This document shows positions 19,501 to 27,095 of a DNA stretch of 64,000 bases, piece after piece; within the stretch, counting starts at the first letter, position 1; the number at the start of each line of letters is the position of its first letter. Position numbers and translations under genes: made by a program. The notes under the pieces were generated by a model. That model did not search any database and had not been told where the DNA came from. It was given only the letters and a program-made list of their open reading frames with translations. The DNA is from an uncultured Anaerolineae bacterium (GTDB lineage: Bacteria > Chloroflexota > Anaerolineae > Promineifilales > Promineifilaceae), in the NCBI GenBank assembly GCA_905479495.1, contig CAJQMR010000013.1:1-64000 (forward strand), written 5' to 3'.

Positions 19501-20294
19501 AAGCATGGGTGGAGAAGCAGGTCAAGGCAGGTGTGGATGTGATCATCACCCACCCACGCAAGGTGGAGACCGGTATTGACCTGCTGGACTTCCCCACCAT
19601 CGTCTGGATGGCTATTGATTACTCCATCTACACCGTGCTGCAAGCCAGCCGCCGCTCCTGGCGCATCGGCCAGACAGAGCCGGTGAAGGTGTATTTCTTT
19701 GCTTATGAAGAAACCATCCAGGAAGACGCCCTGCGCCTGGTCGCGGCCAAAGTGGCCGCCGCCTTACGCGTCAATGGGGACACTGTGGGCGATGACAGTC
19801 TGGCGGAACTAGATGATCTAACTTCCGGCGACTTGGTGGCTACGTTGGCCAAGATCATCACCGGCGATGTGCAGATTGAAGCCTACAGTCTGCAGCAGGC
19901 GTTTGCCGAAGCCAATGCCAGCCTGCGCCAGGCCAATACCATTATTGGCGACTACCAAATGGTGGAAGCAGAACCGGACGAGGCGGTGTCTGTTGTGACG
20001 GGCGGCAATGGGCACCCGAGTGGTACTGGCCACTTGAATGGTGATAGTCAACGGCCATTATTGGTGCCAGATCGTTTGATTGTGACAAATGGCCACAACG
20101 GCCGTTCCATCCAGCAACCATCTCTCTTCACCATTGGTCAAGGACATGCGCAGGCCAATGGCACTGGGGTCATCAACGCGCATCGGAACGGAAACCAGCC
20201 GGCACATGACGAGAGTGACGAGGCAGGCAAACCTGCTGCCTTGAATAAACTTGCGCTGCCGACCGTGCCGCGGCCACGGCTATTGATTGGTTAA
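16521..20294 (+). CDS. Fused N6-DNA methyltransferase / SF2 helicase
   Basis: 1257 residues, AAAGGAG eight bases before ATG. The N-terminal methyltransferase (1-200) has the SAM motif DPCAGEGT (37-44) and the catalytic NPPY (117-120) of gamma-type adenine-N6 enzymes. After a linker, an SF2/SNF2-like helicase begins near 430: Walker A GEMGSGKS (457-464), LLLVDEVHQ (about 717), TGTIYGG, and motif VI SRRSWRIGQ. A treble-clef-like insert (CPVC about 606, CSNDAC about 632) sits between the helicase lobes. The last 100 residues are low-complexity and Asn/Gly/His-rich. Methylase-helicase fusions of this general kind occur on phages and conjugative elements, where some protect entering DNA from restriction. 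The role here is inferred from context only. Confidence 0.82.
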   Translation: MTRLANMEKAGYFPLPPTIAQLIQTYITAPHGGRILDPCAGEGTALVALAESLQLEPYGIELHEERARLARETVQTFLTRQHQAAPTNQPANRTRLLHDSYLSLLTSRDGYNLLYLNPPYDHDPDDDGGRSSRLEYQFLIRTRPFLQPGGLLVYVIPQHLLKLRKLAQYLLSHFDELQIFRFPDDTYEQFKQIVLFGVRRAKAVPAEPAEVAALRALGQGETQPLLKARLQPLTAAEEPRYSLPSLRVKDNQFKFRSQFVDPADALAEARQLGASTRPAWREHLDPASAVVPLRPLTPLKIGHMNSVIASGHLNNQVLTDGDELLLIKGRSYKASRAEEYEEQLPDGRIRVTQLETETVVTDITTIDGDGRVIQYQGGELEQFLQKWISHLSDIVAHEYSPVYQFDLNGYGRLLNSLSKKRKIPGMNGKSGLLPAQKHAAAAALTRLETKPDAVIVGEMGSGKSTIGAAISAGRHARRTIVLCPPHLVDKWQREFKAVWPGVRTMHLQTISDVDQFFGPQPDDAPLVGVLKQTTARSATGWEHAYDYGGPASHNYGSKGFNDIERPWGNVLSARKLMDLPCEERPLSTRGLSEKQILTLQQRGVRCPVCGETQFRNGRPLTVSELKTATWTCSNDACRSPLYQFTRRRSESQVRGSFKLYAQRERLIRSHTDKGQPVPFHEVEKWHGTAVRDTFGYGKVPLASYIKKRGKGKLDLLLVDEVHQYKGFDSDQGYAMHHLAQAAEKVVALTGTIYGGKASSLFYLLFRLAPEMGRAYVDPEATGQRRLRSRDWVSAYGILQRIETVTLDEDGRQTANSRSNVRFKELPGGSPAMLPWLLNRSVFLSLGDMGFPLPDYTEIPVSVPMAPEQAVRYESLKEQLKEELKERLIRGDKSLLAGYLYALLFWPDSPRRAKVVACPRTGEVVASVSGLPQDFAGPKEEEILELCLQEKAQGRRVLLLCQQTDTLDIQPEWKGMLEAAGLKAAILCAAPNKREAWVEKQVKAGVDVIITHPRKVETGIDLLDFPTIVWMAIDYSIYTVLQASRRSWRIGQTEPVKVYFFAYEETIQEDALRLVAAKVAAALRVNGDTVGDDSLAELDDLTSGDLVATLAKIITGDVQIEAYSLQQAFAEANASLRQANTIIGDYQMVEAEPDEAVSVVTGGNGHPSGTGHLNGDSQRPLLVPDRLIVTNGHNGRSIQQPSLFTIGQGHAQANGTGVINAHRNGNQPAHDESDEAGKPAALNKLALPTVPRPRLLIG

Positions 20295-20301
20295 AAGGAA
20301 G

Positions 20302-20347
20302 TTGATTATAATTGTGTATTTTATTATAATTTACACAATTATAATCA
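20302..20347 (+). promoter_or_regulatory. Promoter embedded in a 16-bp perfect inverted repeat (operator candidate)
   Basis: TTGATT (20302-20307), 17 bases, TATAAT (20325-20330). The same stretch holds TGATTATAATTGTGTA (20303-20318) and its exact reverse complement (20332-20347), separated by 13 bases that include the -10 box. A dimeric repressor bound here would cover the promoter of the ATPase gene that starts at 20368. As RNA it could also form a weak AT-rich hairpin after the methylase-helicase gene. Confidence 0.6.
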
Positions 20348-20367
20348 GCATTGCGTGGAGTGGCATT

Positions 20368-21816
20368 ATGCAATTTGTAGGACGACAACGAGAGATGCAA
20401 ACGCTAGAAAGTTTCTACCAGTCGGCCAATGCTGGGCTGCTGATCCTCTACGGCCGTCGCCGGATTGGCAAAACCCGCCTCATCACCCACTTTCTGGAAC
20501 GACATCAAGAAATGCCAACTTTTTACTGGGTAGCTACAACTCATAATGAAGCGTATCAGCTGCGCGACTTTTCTCAGGCAATTATGCATCATGACCCGCG
20601 CCTGGCTGGTCCTCCCACTGAGGACTTCAGTTTTCCCAACTGGGAGCAAGCCTTGGGCCATCTAGCCGATATTGTTGCGCTGAACGAAAAGCCTCAATTG
20701 GTCGTGCTCGATGAATTCACTTACCTGCTGCGGAATGAGCCGGCTATCAGCAGCATCTTTCAGAAAGTTTGGGACCATCGTTTGGCGCAAATGCCTCAAC
20801 TTAAGCTTATCCTGACTGGTTCTCTTATTGGGATGATGGCTCGTGGGGTCTTTGCTTATCAGGCTCCACTATATGGCCGGGCCACAGCCCAGATTCGCCT
20901 GCGCCCCTTGCCCTTCTCAGCGGTGCAAGAATTGTTTCCACAACGACAGGCAGATGAGCGGGTGGCCATCTACGGTGTCACCGGCGGCGTGCCGGCTTAT
21001 CTGGAAATTTTCACCCGCACCGCTGATTTCCTAAGCGCGCTGCGCGATCATTGCCTGGTGTCAGGCAGCATGATGATGTCCGATCCAGCTCTCATTCTTT
21101 ATGAACAACTTAAGGAACCGCAGACGTATGAATCGGTGCTGTCGGCTGTGGCTTCTGGCTTTCACCAATGGTCTGATATTGCCAAAATGGCCGGGGTATC
21201 GGAAACGGCCCTGGGCCATTATTTGAAAGTTTTGCAGGAGTTGGAACTTATTGAACGGCGTGAACCGGTGCTGGCCAAGCCAAAGAGTAAAAGTGGTCGA
21301 TACTATGTAGGTGACCATTTCCTTCGCTTCTACTACCGTTTTATCGTGCCTCAGATCGGACCGATTGAGCGCGGTTACCAGGAAGCAGCAGCTAAGAAAG
21401 TTTATGCGGAGTTGCGGCCATTCCTGGGAGAGTACGTCTTTGAAGAGTTATGTCGGGAGTGGGTTTGGGCCGCAGCGATGGCTGGGCAACTGGATTTTGT
21501 ACCAGAAGTTGTCGGCTCGTACTGGCGCACTTATCGCGGTCAGGGTGTGCAGCTTGATGTTGTCGCCGCAGCCCCACGCGAAAAGCGCCTGCTGGTTGGC
21601 GAGGTAAAATGGGGTCGCGACACGCTGAGCCGCCGTTTGCTGCCGGATCTTGTGCAACGCAGTCAACGGATGCCGCAAGTAGCCGAAGGCTGGGCAACAC
21701 AATATGCTCTGTTTGCCCGTGAGGGATTCACGGACGCGTTGCAGAAAGAGGCAGCAGAAACGGGAGCGATGCTCGTATCCCTGGAACAGCTGGAACTAAC
21801 CTTACGCTCCGCCTGA
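20368..21816 (+). CDS. Archaeal-type AAA ATPase with DUF234 domain (paralogue)
   Basis: 482 residues from ATG with GGAG seven bases upstream; the frame extends upstream but that part is only the promoter. Walker A GRRRIGKTR, Walker B LVVLDEFTYL, a winged helix near 290 (MAGVSETALGHYL) and a C-terminal DUF234 with D...EVKWG, matching the gene at 14259-15707 along its whole length. The acidic/lysine nuclease-like residues are kept. It sits alone between its own operator-like promoter and a terminator, i.e. a self-contained cassette inside the element. Function of the family unknown; a defence or toxin-like role has not been shown. Confidence 0.83.
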   Translation: MQFVGRQREMQTLESFYQSANAGLLILYGRRRIGKTRLITHFLERHQEMPTFYWVATTHNEAYQLRDFSQAIMHHDPRLAGPPTEDFSFPNWEQALGHLADIVALNEKPQLVVLDEFTYLLRNEPAISSIFQKVWDHRLAQMPQLKLILTGSLIGMMARGVFAYQAPLYGRATAQIRLRPLPFSAVQELFPQRQADERVAIYGVTGGVPAYLEIFTRTADFLSALRDHCLVSGSMMMSDPALILYEQLKEPQTYESVLSAVASGFHQWSDIAKMAGVSETALGHYLKVLQELELIERREPVLAKPKSKSGRYYVGDHFLRFYYRFIVPQIGPIERGYQEAAAKKVYAELRPFLGEYVFEELCREWVWAAAMAGQLDFVPEVVGSYWRTYRGQGVQLDVVAAAPREKRLLVGEVKWGRDTLSRRLLPDLVQRSQRMPQVAEGWATQYALFAREGFTDALQKEAAETGAMLVSLEQLELTLRSA

Positions 21817-21847
21817 TCTGCCAATACACATAACATCTATTCTGAAG

Positions 21848-21880
21848 GGCTCCACCTCCACGGCGGAGCCTTTTAGCTTT
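21848..21880 (+). terminator. Rho-independent terminator after the DUF234 ATPase
   Basis: GGCTCC (21848-21853) pairs with GGAGCC (21865-21870), followed by a T-rich tail. Confidence 0.55.
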
Positions 21881-21896
21881 TGAGGAGGCGACGGCT

Positions 21897-22346
21897 ATGC
21901 CAATACAGACTTTTCAGCGACTGGTGAACACCTTACGACAGCCATCTTTGCCAGCAAGTACAAAACCCCACTGGCCGTATCCCCTGCCTGAGGCTGAAAT
22001 GATGGCCCGCTACGGGTTACGTCCGTTAACTGTGGCCGAGCAGCAGCGCTTTCCCGGTTTGCGCCTAGTGTTGCGTATTCACAAAGTGCGCATTACACAG
22101 CCGCCGACGGCCACACCGTTGGCCAGGGCTGGCTGGGTGGTATGGATAGCAGAAACCTACCCCGATTGTTACCTGATGCGTCTGCCAGGCGGCGCTAGTC
22201 TGCCAGTACCATACAACAAAATGAATTGGACGACCGTTGCAGCCAATGAGCCAGCAACAACTTTAGCTGCAGCGGAAGCAATGGAACAACAGCGTCGCTG
22301 GCAAACGGTTGTCCTGTTCGGCATTCGCCAAAATCTTCGACTGTAA
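21897..22346 (+). CDS. Element protein of unknown function
   Basis: 149 residues, GAGGAGG about 8 bases before ATG. It starts with a helix and a Pro-rich linker, then an alpha/beta part with several Trp/Leu strands (WVVWIAETYPDCYLMRLPGG). No known motif. Precedes the DnaA-like gene. Confidence 0.6.
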   Translation: MPIQTFQRLVNTLRQPSLPASTKPHWPYPLPEAEMMARYGLRPLTVAEQQRFPGLRLVLRIHKVRITQPPTATPLARAGWVVWIAETYPDCYLMRLPGGASLPVPYNKMNWTTVAANEPATTLAAAEAMEQQRRWQTVVLFGIRQNLRL

Positions 22347-22368
22347 CAATGAACGCCAAAATGGGGCC

Positions 22369-22671
22369 ATGATTATGACCAGACTTTTTCAGCAAACGGG
22401 ATTCCCTTCGCTCGCACATACCCCCGATATTCTCTGGCAACTGGCGCTGGTTGAACTGCGTCAACAAATGACAAAAACCACCTTCAATCATTTGTTGCTT
22501 GGGAGTTACATCCTCATAAGGGCTAGCACTCCAGCCTTTTGGGTCATTGTTGTGCGAAACGAAAGTGCCTGGGACTGGTTAACCTATCGATTATTCTCCA
22601 TCGTCAAGAACACGCTCGTAGGATTGGTGGAACACGAGGTAACAATTTGTTTTGTCCCCAAACCTCGGTAA
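22369..22671 (+). CDS. Orphan protein resembling DnaA domain I
   Basis: 100 residues from ATG 22369; an in-frame ATG at 22309 would overlap the previous gene and has no ribosome site. The body (ILWQLALVELRQQMTK, then FNHLLLGSYILI, FWVIVVRN, AWDWLTYRL) follows the pattern of the N-terminal interaction domain of DnaA: Trp-x-x-x-L, a helix ending in TxxTF, a conserved hydrophobic strand and a WLxxRL helix. DnaA domain I binds DnaB helicase, DiaA/HobA and other DnaA molecules. No AAA+ or DNA-binding domain follows, so the protein could recruit or titrate host replication factors. Assignment is by eye from the pattern. Confidence 0.55.
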   Translation: MIMTRLFQQTGFPSLAHTPDILWQLALVELRQQMTKTTFNHLLLGSYILIRASTPAFWVIVVRNESAWDWLTYRLFSIVKNTLVGLVEHEVTICFVPKPR

Positions 22672-23039
22672 AGAGTCTGCTTTTAAATTCTTAACACATG
22701 ATCTGAGGTGACACCGAAAAAGTGGATATGAGAATAATTCTGAAGATGTGTTAGTGAAGTCTTACTCAAATCAATTAGTAAATATTGTATTGCCTCACAT
22801 TTAGCTGATTATTCTCCTTTTGGTAAATTCTTTAGAAACGGCCGTTTCTCGCGCGAGGAACGGCTTTTTTATTGGCATTTTCCTTTATTCAAACTGCTGA
22901 CAAACTGAGCAGCACCCCTCCCTTTTTTCCTCAAGACGGCCTGCGGCCGTAAGCCTGGTGAGAGCGAAGCCAGGCTGCTCAACCACCAGGCCTACCTCTC
23001 TTTCTTATTCCACCCCTATCAAAAAAGGAGAATTTTCAT
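22672..23039. other. Intergenic region with terminator and second hairpin
   Basis: Besides the terminator at 22841-22870, AGCCTGG (about 22950) and CCAGGCT (about 22971) form a second, T-less hairpin. No gene seen. AAAGGAG at the end belongs to the gene at 23040. Confidence 0.4.
22841..22870 (+). terminator. Strong rho-independent terminator
   Basis: A 10-bp stem, GCCGTTTCTC with GAGGAACGGC (one G-T pair), tetraloop GCGC, then T6. Its left arm includes part of an ACGGCCGT octamer. Confidence 0.8.
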
Positions 23040-23738
23040 ATGTTTACAAACTGTTTCTTTTGGCTCATCCAAAGGGCTTTAGCCAGCCGGTGGGCAACGG
23101 CCCATGAGGAAAGCCACTCAGATTTTATTGACGGTCAATCTGCTCATCTAGGGCCATTTTACATTCTCGTTTTGCGCCTGCGCTCCCTGGATTGTGCTCG
23201 TGCGTCTATTGACATCAGGGCACTTCCCTGGCCGAAACGGGTCTTTGGACGTTGGCTTCCAGGTCGTCGAGATATTGGCTTTCAGGCATGCTGCGGGACC
23301 GATTGTATGGAACAAACCGGTTTTCATACATATTGGTGGATAGATACACAACATCCTTCATTAAAAACACACCTAGCAGCCCGTTTCTCCAATTTCCTGT
23401 TTGCCCAAATTCCGCGCTGGATGGCCAGTACCTGGTTTCGGGAAGTCAAAGTGCAGCATACTGCCTGGGAAGAAAGCTGCACTTCCAGGATAGGGCCTAT
23501 TTGCCTGGAATCCCACAATGCTTTTGTGCTGGATCACGCAGATGTTTACTTCGGCCTACGCCTCCCCACAATTCATTGCAGCAACGGCCGTTGGCAGCGA
23601 GGACATCTTCATCTAGGTTACCGCGCCTGCCGAGGTGAGGAGCAGGTGCGCCAAACTGGCCTCGACGTTTGCTGGATACGGCCGTTAGCTGACAAAACCG
23701 GAAGCCAGATAGCAAAAGGCAACGACATTCCTTTTTAA
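23040..23738 (+). CDS. Unknown element protein ending in an SSB-like tail (NDIPF)
   Basis: 232 residues, AAAGGAG ahead of ATG. Rich in Cys, His and Trp, with scattered Cys/His pairs (CCGTDC, CTSRIGPIC, HCSNGRW, HLHLGYRAC) that could bind metal, but no named family was recognised. The C-terminus reads GNDIPF. The SSB of this element ends in DDIPF, the conserved tip by which SSB docks its partners. It is separated from the polymerase-like gene downstream by 81 bases containing a small hairpin (GGCAGC/GCTGCC), so the two may be co-transcribed. Confidence 0.65.
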   Translation: MFTNCFFWLIQRALASRWATAHEESHSDFIDGQSAHLGPFYILVLRLRSLDCARASIDIRALPWPKRVFGRWLPGRRDIGFQACCGTDCMEQTGFHTYWWIDTQHPSLKTHLAARFSNFLFAQIPRWMASTWFREVKVQHTAWEESCTSRIGPICLESHNAFVLDHADVYFGLRLPTIHCSNGRWQRGHLHLGYRACRGEEQVRQTGLDVCWIRPLADKTGSQIAKGNDIPF

Positions 23739-23819
23739 TAATTCATGCGACGGCAGCTGAAAAGGCTGCCTCCATCAACATTTATCGCCCCTTTTTAAAC
23801 CCCAATCTATAGGAGAATA

Positions 23820-26396
23820 ATGATGACCGTTTTACGACATGATGACAATCGTGGTGGCTTAACCTATCCGTTTTTACCTGATGACCTTCCGTGGCAGATT
23901 GTCTCGCATCCCTTCGGCAACGAAAAAGACATGGCCCAGGTTTTACAACCCACAGAAACGACCGTTGCGCCAACTCTGCGCTGGGTAAAAGACAATAAGG
24001 TGCTGGATTTAATCATCCCCGATATGGACACGCGTACCTTTCTGCAGCGCACCGGCCTGCAGCTTTCTATGCATAACGGCGGCTACGTCCTGAGCAAACG
24101 CCTCTCCCGTGTGATGCGTCCTTATCGTTACTGGAGCTTCTTCAACCAGGATGAGATCACGATCGATTACAACGAATTCCTCGACAAGAAGCTGTGGGAC
24201 GGCAGCGGGCAGGTCAGCCGCAGCTTCATTCAGCGTCTCGCGGCCAGTCTAGACCTTGACGAAAGGCACCGCCATGAACTGCTGCAAACAAACCGTTTTG
24301 AGGTAACTACGCTGCACGCGGGTGGGCAGGATAAAGGCCATGTCCTGGTGGTAGACGATCTCGCCGTAGACTTCATGTTCCCGGCCGGCAGCGCCAAACA
24401 AGAGCTGGCATTGGCAGACGGCCGTTTGTTCATCGGCCTCAATCCAGTCCACAGCGAAGACCAGATGTGCCTGGACATCCAGAGCCTCATTAACCTGCAT
24501 CCCTTCTTCCAGCCGGAACATCTGCTGGCCTGGGCCGGTATGGAAAGTGCTTTATTCCTGGACGGCATCCGCAACGGGCGTTTACAGGCGGTTCTCAATC
24601 GACTGTATGATGCCGACGCCATCAGCGACCTGGATTCATTATCAGAGTGGCACGTTGGCGAATACATCGCCAGCGGCGGGAACTTGATGTGGTTTGCCGG
24701 CATGGTCAAAGCTGTGGCTAAACAGCACCTGAATCGATTGGGCAGTCGGGCCAGCAAGTTGCGCTGCCCAGCTCCTGGCGGTCGTTACTATATCGCTCCG
24801 GCGGCCGTGGGGAATCGGCATGTGCCGGAAGGGCATGTGGAACTGGATCCAACCTGCGCCTCCGCCTGGGTGAATGACAATGATTGGCTCAATTTCATCG
24901 TCGATGTGCTGGGTGGATGTGATGGCGATGATGCGGTCTGGGTCTTTCCCTTCTCGGACAAGGATGACGGGAACGGGCAAAAGATGCTCATCTGGCGCAG
25001 CCCCAACCAGTTGGGTGAATACGTCGTTCTGCAACCTACAGCCGCCAGCCACATCATTTCCTGGGATACGATGGGAGGCCGGTTGACCTATCCCAAAATG
25101 AGGAGTCGCCTGCTTCCTGACCGCATTGATAGCACCATCTATCAGTACGGCAAATTAATGGGAACAGGCGACCGGCATAGAACAAATGTATCATACTCCG
25201 TAGCGGCAATGGGGTCAACCGTGGCGCAAGCCATGGCCAATCAAGGTGTGCTCGGCGGCTTCTGCAATGTAGCCATGCTGTGCAAAGCGATTTACGGCCG
25301 TCTGCCAGAGCAGCTCCCGGCCACATTAGAAGCCGTCATTGATGGCTCGGTGAAAACCGGGTTGGATCTGACGCCAGTAAAGCAGTGGAATCAGATGGCG
25401 ATCAGCCGCATCGTCAAACACGGTCAGGTGAACCCACGCCGCCAGATGCCACAGGCGCTGCTGGATCGACTGCCGCCCTGGCTCATTGAACAGGCAGCGA
25501 CCGCTGCTACTGGACATCCTACCCACTGGCTGGATACGCTGGCCGACGCGCTGGCGCTGCACCGTGACCAATATTGGGCCGATGTCGAAGCGTTGGCCAC
25601 GGAAGCCTGCCCGCCAGTGTCACTCTTTGATCACGGTGGTGCCTGGCTTCATATTGGCAAAGAGCTGCGGCAAGCTTACAGTCGGGTCATGCGGCAATCT
25701 TTCCAGGCCGTTGAAGCAAGCAGTCTCACGGAAGGGATTTCTGATGATAGCCCCAGCTTTGATGCTGCCCGCGCTGCCAGCGAAGCGTTTCTGTCCAAAT
25801 GGCCTACAGATAAACATGCCTCTGTCCTGTTGGGGACGGCCGCATACCTCTATGCCCAGGGGCCAAAAGATGGTGAACCCGTACGGGATGCACTTATTTG
25901 GCAGCTGGGTGTCAAACGCTCGGGTGACGGAAACGGCCGTTTGCCCGGCATCGCGCAGGCGATGATTCAAGCTTTGCGCCAGATTGGCCTTCTCGGCGAA
26001 CCGGTCTGGACAACGGTAGGGGCGGTCCTCCATTACGCCGATGAACCAGCCAGGCATGCCGCCGGTGTTCCGGTCCAGCTCAACGGAGTATGGCTCAACA
26101 TGCTCAACGCGATGGGGAAACGGCCGTATACCCGAATGAGCGACGTACCGCCAGCTGAGCGCAGTCAGGCCAAGGCGCGTATCGCAGATTATGTGCAGGA
26201 CAAGTTCCGGGGCATGCAGCTAACCACTGAAGTCACGGACAATAACCGAGTTGTGACCCGCACGGCGCTAGGCAACCTGTTCGGCTACGTGCAGAAAGAT
26301 CATGAACTGGCAGCCATTCGGTACGACCAGTGGAGCATTGCCTGGGCCCATGCTATTGATGGCAATGTACTGGCCGTGTTGGAACCGGCATCGTAA
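23820..26396 (+). CDS. Putative double-psi beta-barrel RNA polymerase-like protein A
   Basis: 858 residues; two ATG codons (23820, 23823) after TAGGAG. A paralogue lies at 33051-35399. Segments shared by the two resemble, in order, motifs of single-chain RNA polymerases of the eukaryotic RdRP/YonO type. DGSGQVS (127-133) compares with DGxGxIS. GGQDKGHVLVVDD (168-180) compares with the GxKGxxxVD lysine motif of barrel 1. GGCDGDDAVWV (365-375) compares with the catalytic DxDGD loop of barrel 2. NQGVLGGFCN (474-483) and VIDGSVKTG (506-514) compare with the later NxH and AVDxxKTG motifs. Against the idea, the acidic loop is not a canonical DxDGD, and an RSPN segment (393-396) follows rather than precedes it. 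Residues 600-858 are helical and not recognised. The protein would act in transcription or primer synthesis for the element. Confidence 0.5.
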   Translation: MMTVLRHDDNRGGLTYPFLPDDLPWQIVSHPFGNEKDMAQVLQPTETTVAPTLRWVKDNKVLDLIIPDMDTRTFLQRTGLQLSMHNGGYVLSKRLSRVMRPYRYWSFFNQDEITIDYNEFLDKKLWDGSGQVSRSFIQRLAASLDLDERHRHELLQTNRFEVTTLHAGGQDKGHVLVVDDLAVDFMFPAGSAKQELALADGRLFIGLNPVHSEDQMCLDIQSLINLHPFFQPEHLLAWAGMESALFLDGIRNGRLQAVLNRLYDADAISDLDSLSEWHVGEYIASGGNLMWFAGMVKAVAKQHLNRLGSRASKLRCPAPGGRYYIAPAAVGNRHVPEGHVELDPTCASAWVNDNDWLNFIVDVLGGCDGDDAVWVFPFSDKDDGNGQKMLIWRSPNQLGEYVVLQPTAASHIISWDTMGGRLTYPKMRSRLLPDRIDSTIYQYGKLMGTGDRHRTNVSYSVAAMGSTVAQAMANQGVLGGFCNVAMLCKAIYGRLPEQLPATLEAVIDGSVKTGLDLTPVKQWNQMAISRIVKHGQVNPRRQMPQALLDRLPPWLIEQAATAATGHPTHWLDTLADALALHRDQYWADVEALATEACPPVSLFDHGGAWLHIGKELRQAYSRVMRQSFQAVEASSLTEGISDDSPSFDAARAASEAFLSKWPTDKHASVLLGTAAYLYAQGPKDGEPVRDALIWQLGVKRSGDGNGRLPGIAQAMIQALRQIGLLGEPVWTTVGAVLHYADEPARHAAGVPVQLNGVWLNMLNAMGKRPYTRMSDVPPAERSQAKARIADYVQDKFRGMQLTTEVTDNNRVVTRTALGNLFGYVQKDHELAAIRYDQWSIAWAHAIDGNVLAVLEPAS

Positions 26397-26419
26397 TCCT
26401 GCTTTTCTCACCCTCAAAT

Positions 26420-26465
26420 AAAGACGGCAACTGGTTATACAGACTGGTTGTCGTCTTTTTCTTTT
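26420..26465 (+). terminator. Rho-independent terminator after polymerase-like gene A
   Basis: A 12-bp stem (AAAGACGGCAAC with GTTGTCGTCTTT, one G-T pair), followed by T-rich sequence. Confidence 0.75.
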
Positions 26466-26584
26466 CCTTGTTGCGCGGGGTATTGGTGAAAAAAAAGGTG
26501 CCGATTGTGCCAACTCTGGGCGTTATCACGCCTGATTAAATGAATTTTTTTATCAACCTAATCCACATTTAAAGGAGACAAATC

Positions 26585-27016
26585 ATGTATCAAAAACTAA
26601 TCGTTGTTGGTTATTTAGGGCAAGACCCAGAGATGCGCTATATGCCTGACGGTACGGCCGTAGCCAACTTTAGCGTCGCATCCAATCGTCGTTGGACTGA
26701 CAGCGCTACCGGCCAACCTCGCGACGAAACAACCTGGTTCCGCGTTTCGGTGTGGCGCAAACAAGCGGAAACCGTCAATCAATATTTGTCCAAAGGCAGC
26801 AAGGTGCTGGTTGAAGGGCGCCTGCGGCCAGATCCCGCCTCTGGCAGTCCGCGCACCTTCACTCGCCAGGATGGCACGGTTGGCGCTTCTTACGAGGTAA
26901 CAGCCGATGTTGTCCGTTTCCTTAGCAGTAGAGATGAGAACGGCAGTAGTGCCGGAGACAGTGAATACATTGGTGGGAGCGCACCTGCTGTTGAAGAAGA
27001 CGATATCCCCTTCTAA
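26585..27016 (+). CDS. ssb: Single-stranded DNA-binding protein
   Basis: 143 residues, AAAGGAG seven bases before ATG. Typical OB-fold SSB: VGYLGQDPEMRY at the start, TWFRVSVWRKQAE, GSKVLVEGRL, and the acidic C-terminal tip EEDDIPF. It coats single-stranded DNA in replication, repair and transfer and recruits partners through the tip. As part of the element it is probably a second SSB besides a chromosomal copy, a common plasmid feature. Own leader and terminator: a single-gene unit. Confidence 0.95.
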   Translation: MYQKLIVVGYLGQDPEMRYMPDGTAVANFSVASNRRWTDSATGQPRDETTWFRVSVWRKQAETVNQYLSKGSKVLVEGRLRPDPASGSPRTFTRQDGTVGASYEVTADVVRFLSSRDENGSSAGDSEYIGGSAPAVEEDDIPF

Positions 27017-27048
27017 ATCGCAAGGGGTTAATTTCAGAAAGGGACTAG

Positions 27049-27082
27049 AGCAGCTGCCGTTTGGGGTAGCTGCTCTTTTTTT
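27049..27082 (+). terminator. Terminator after ssb
   Basis: AGCAGCT (27049-27055) pairs with AGCTGCT (27068-27074), followed by C and T7. Confidence 0.75.
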
Positions 27083-27095
27083 GTGGAGGATTTCG

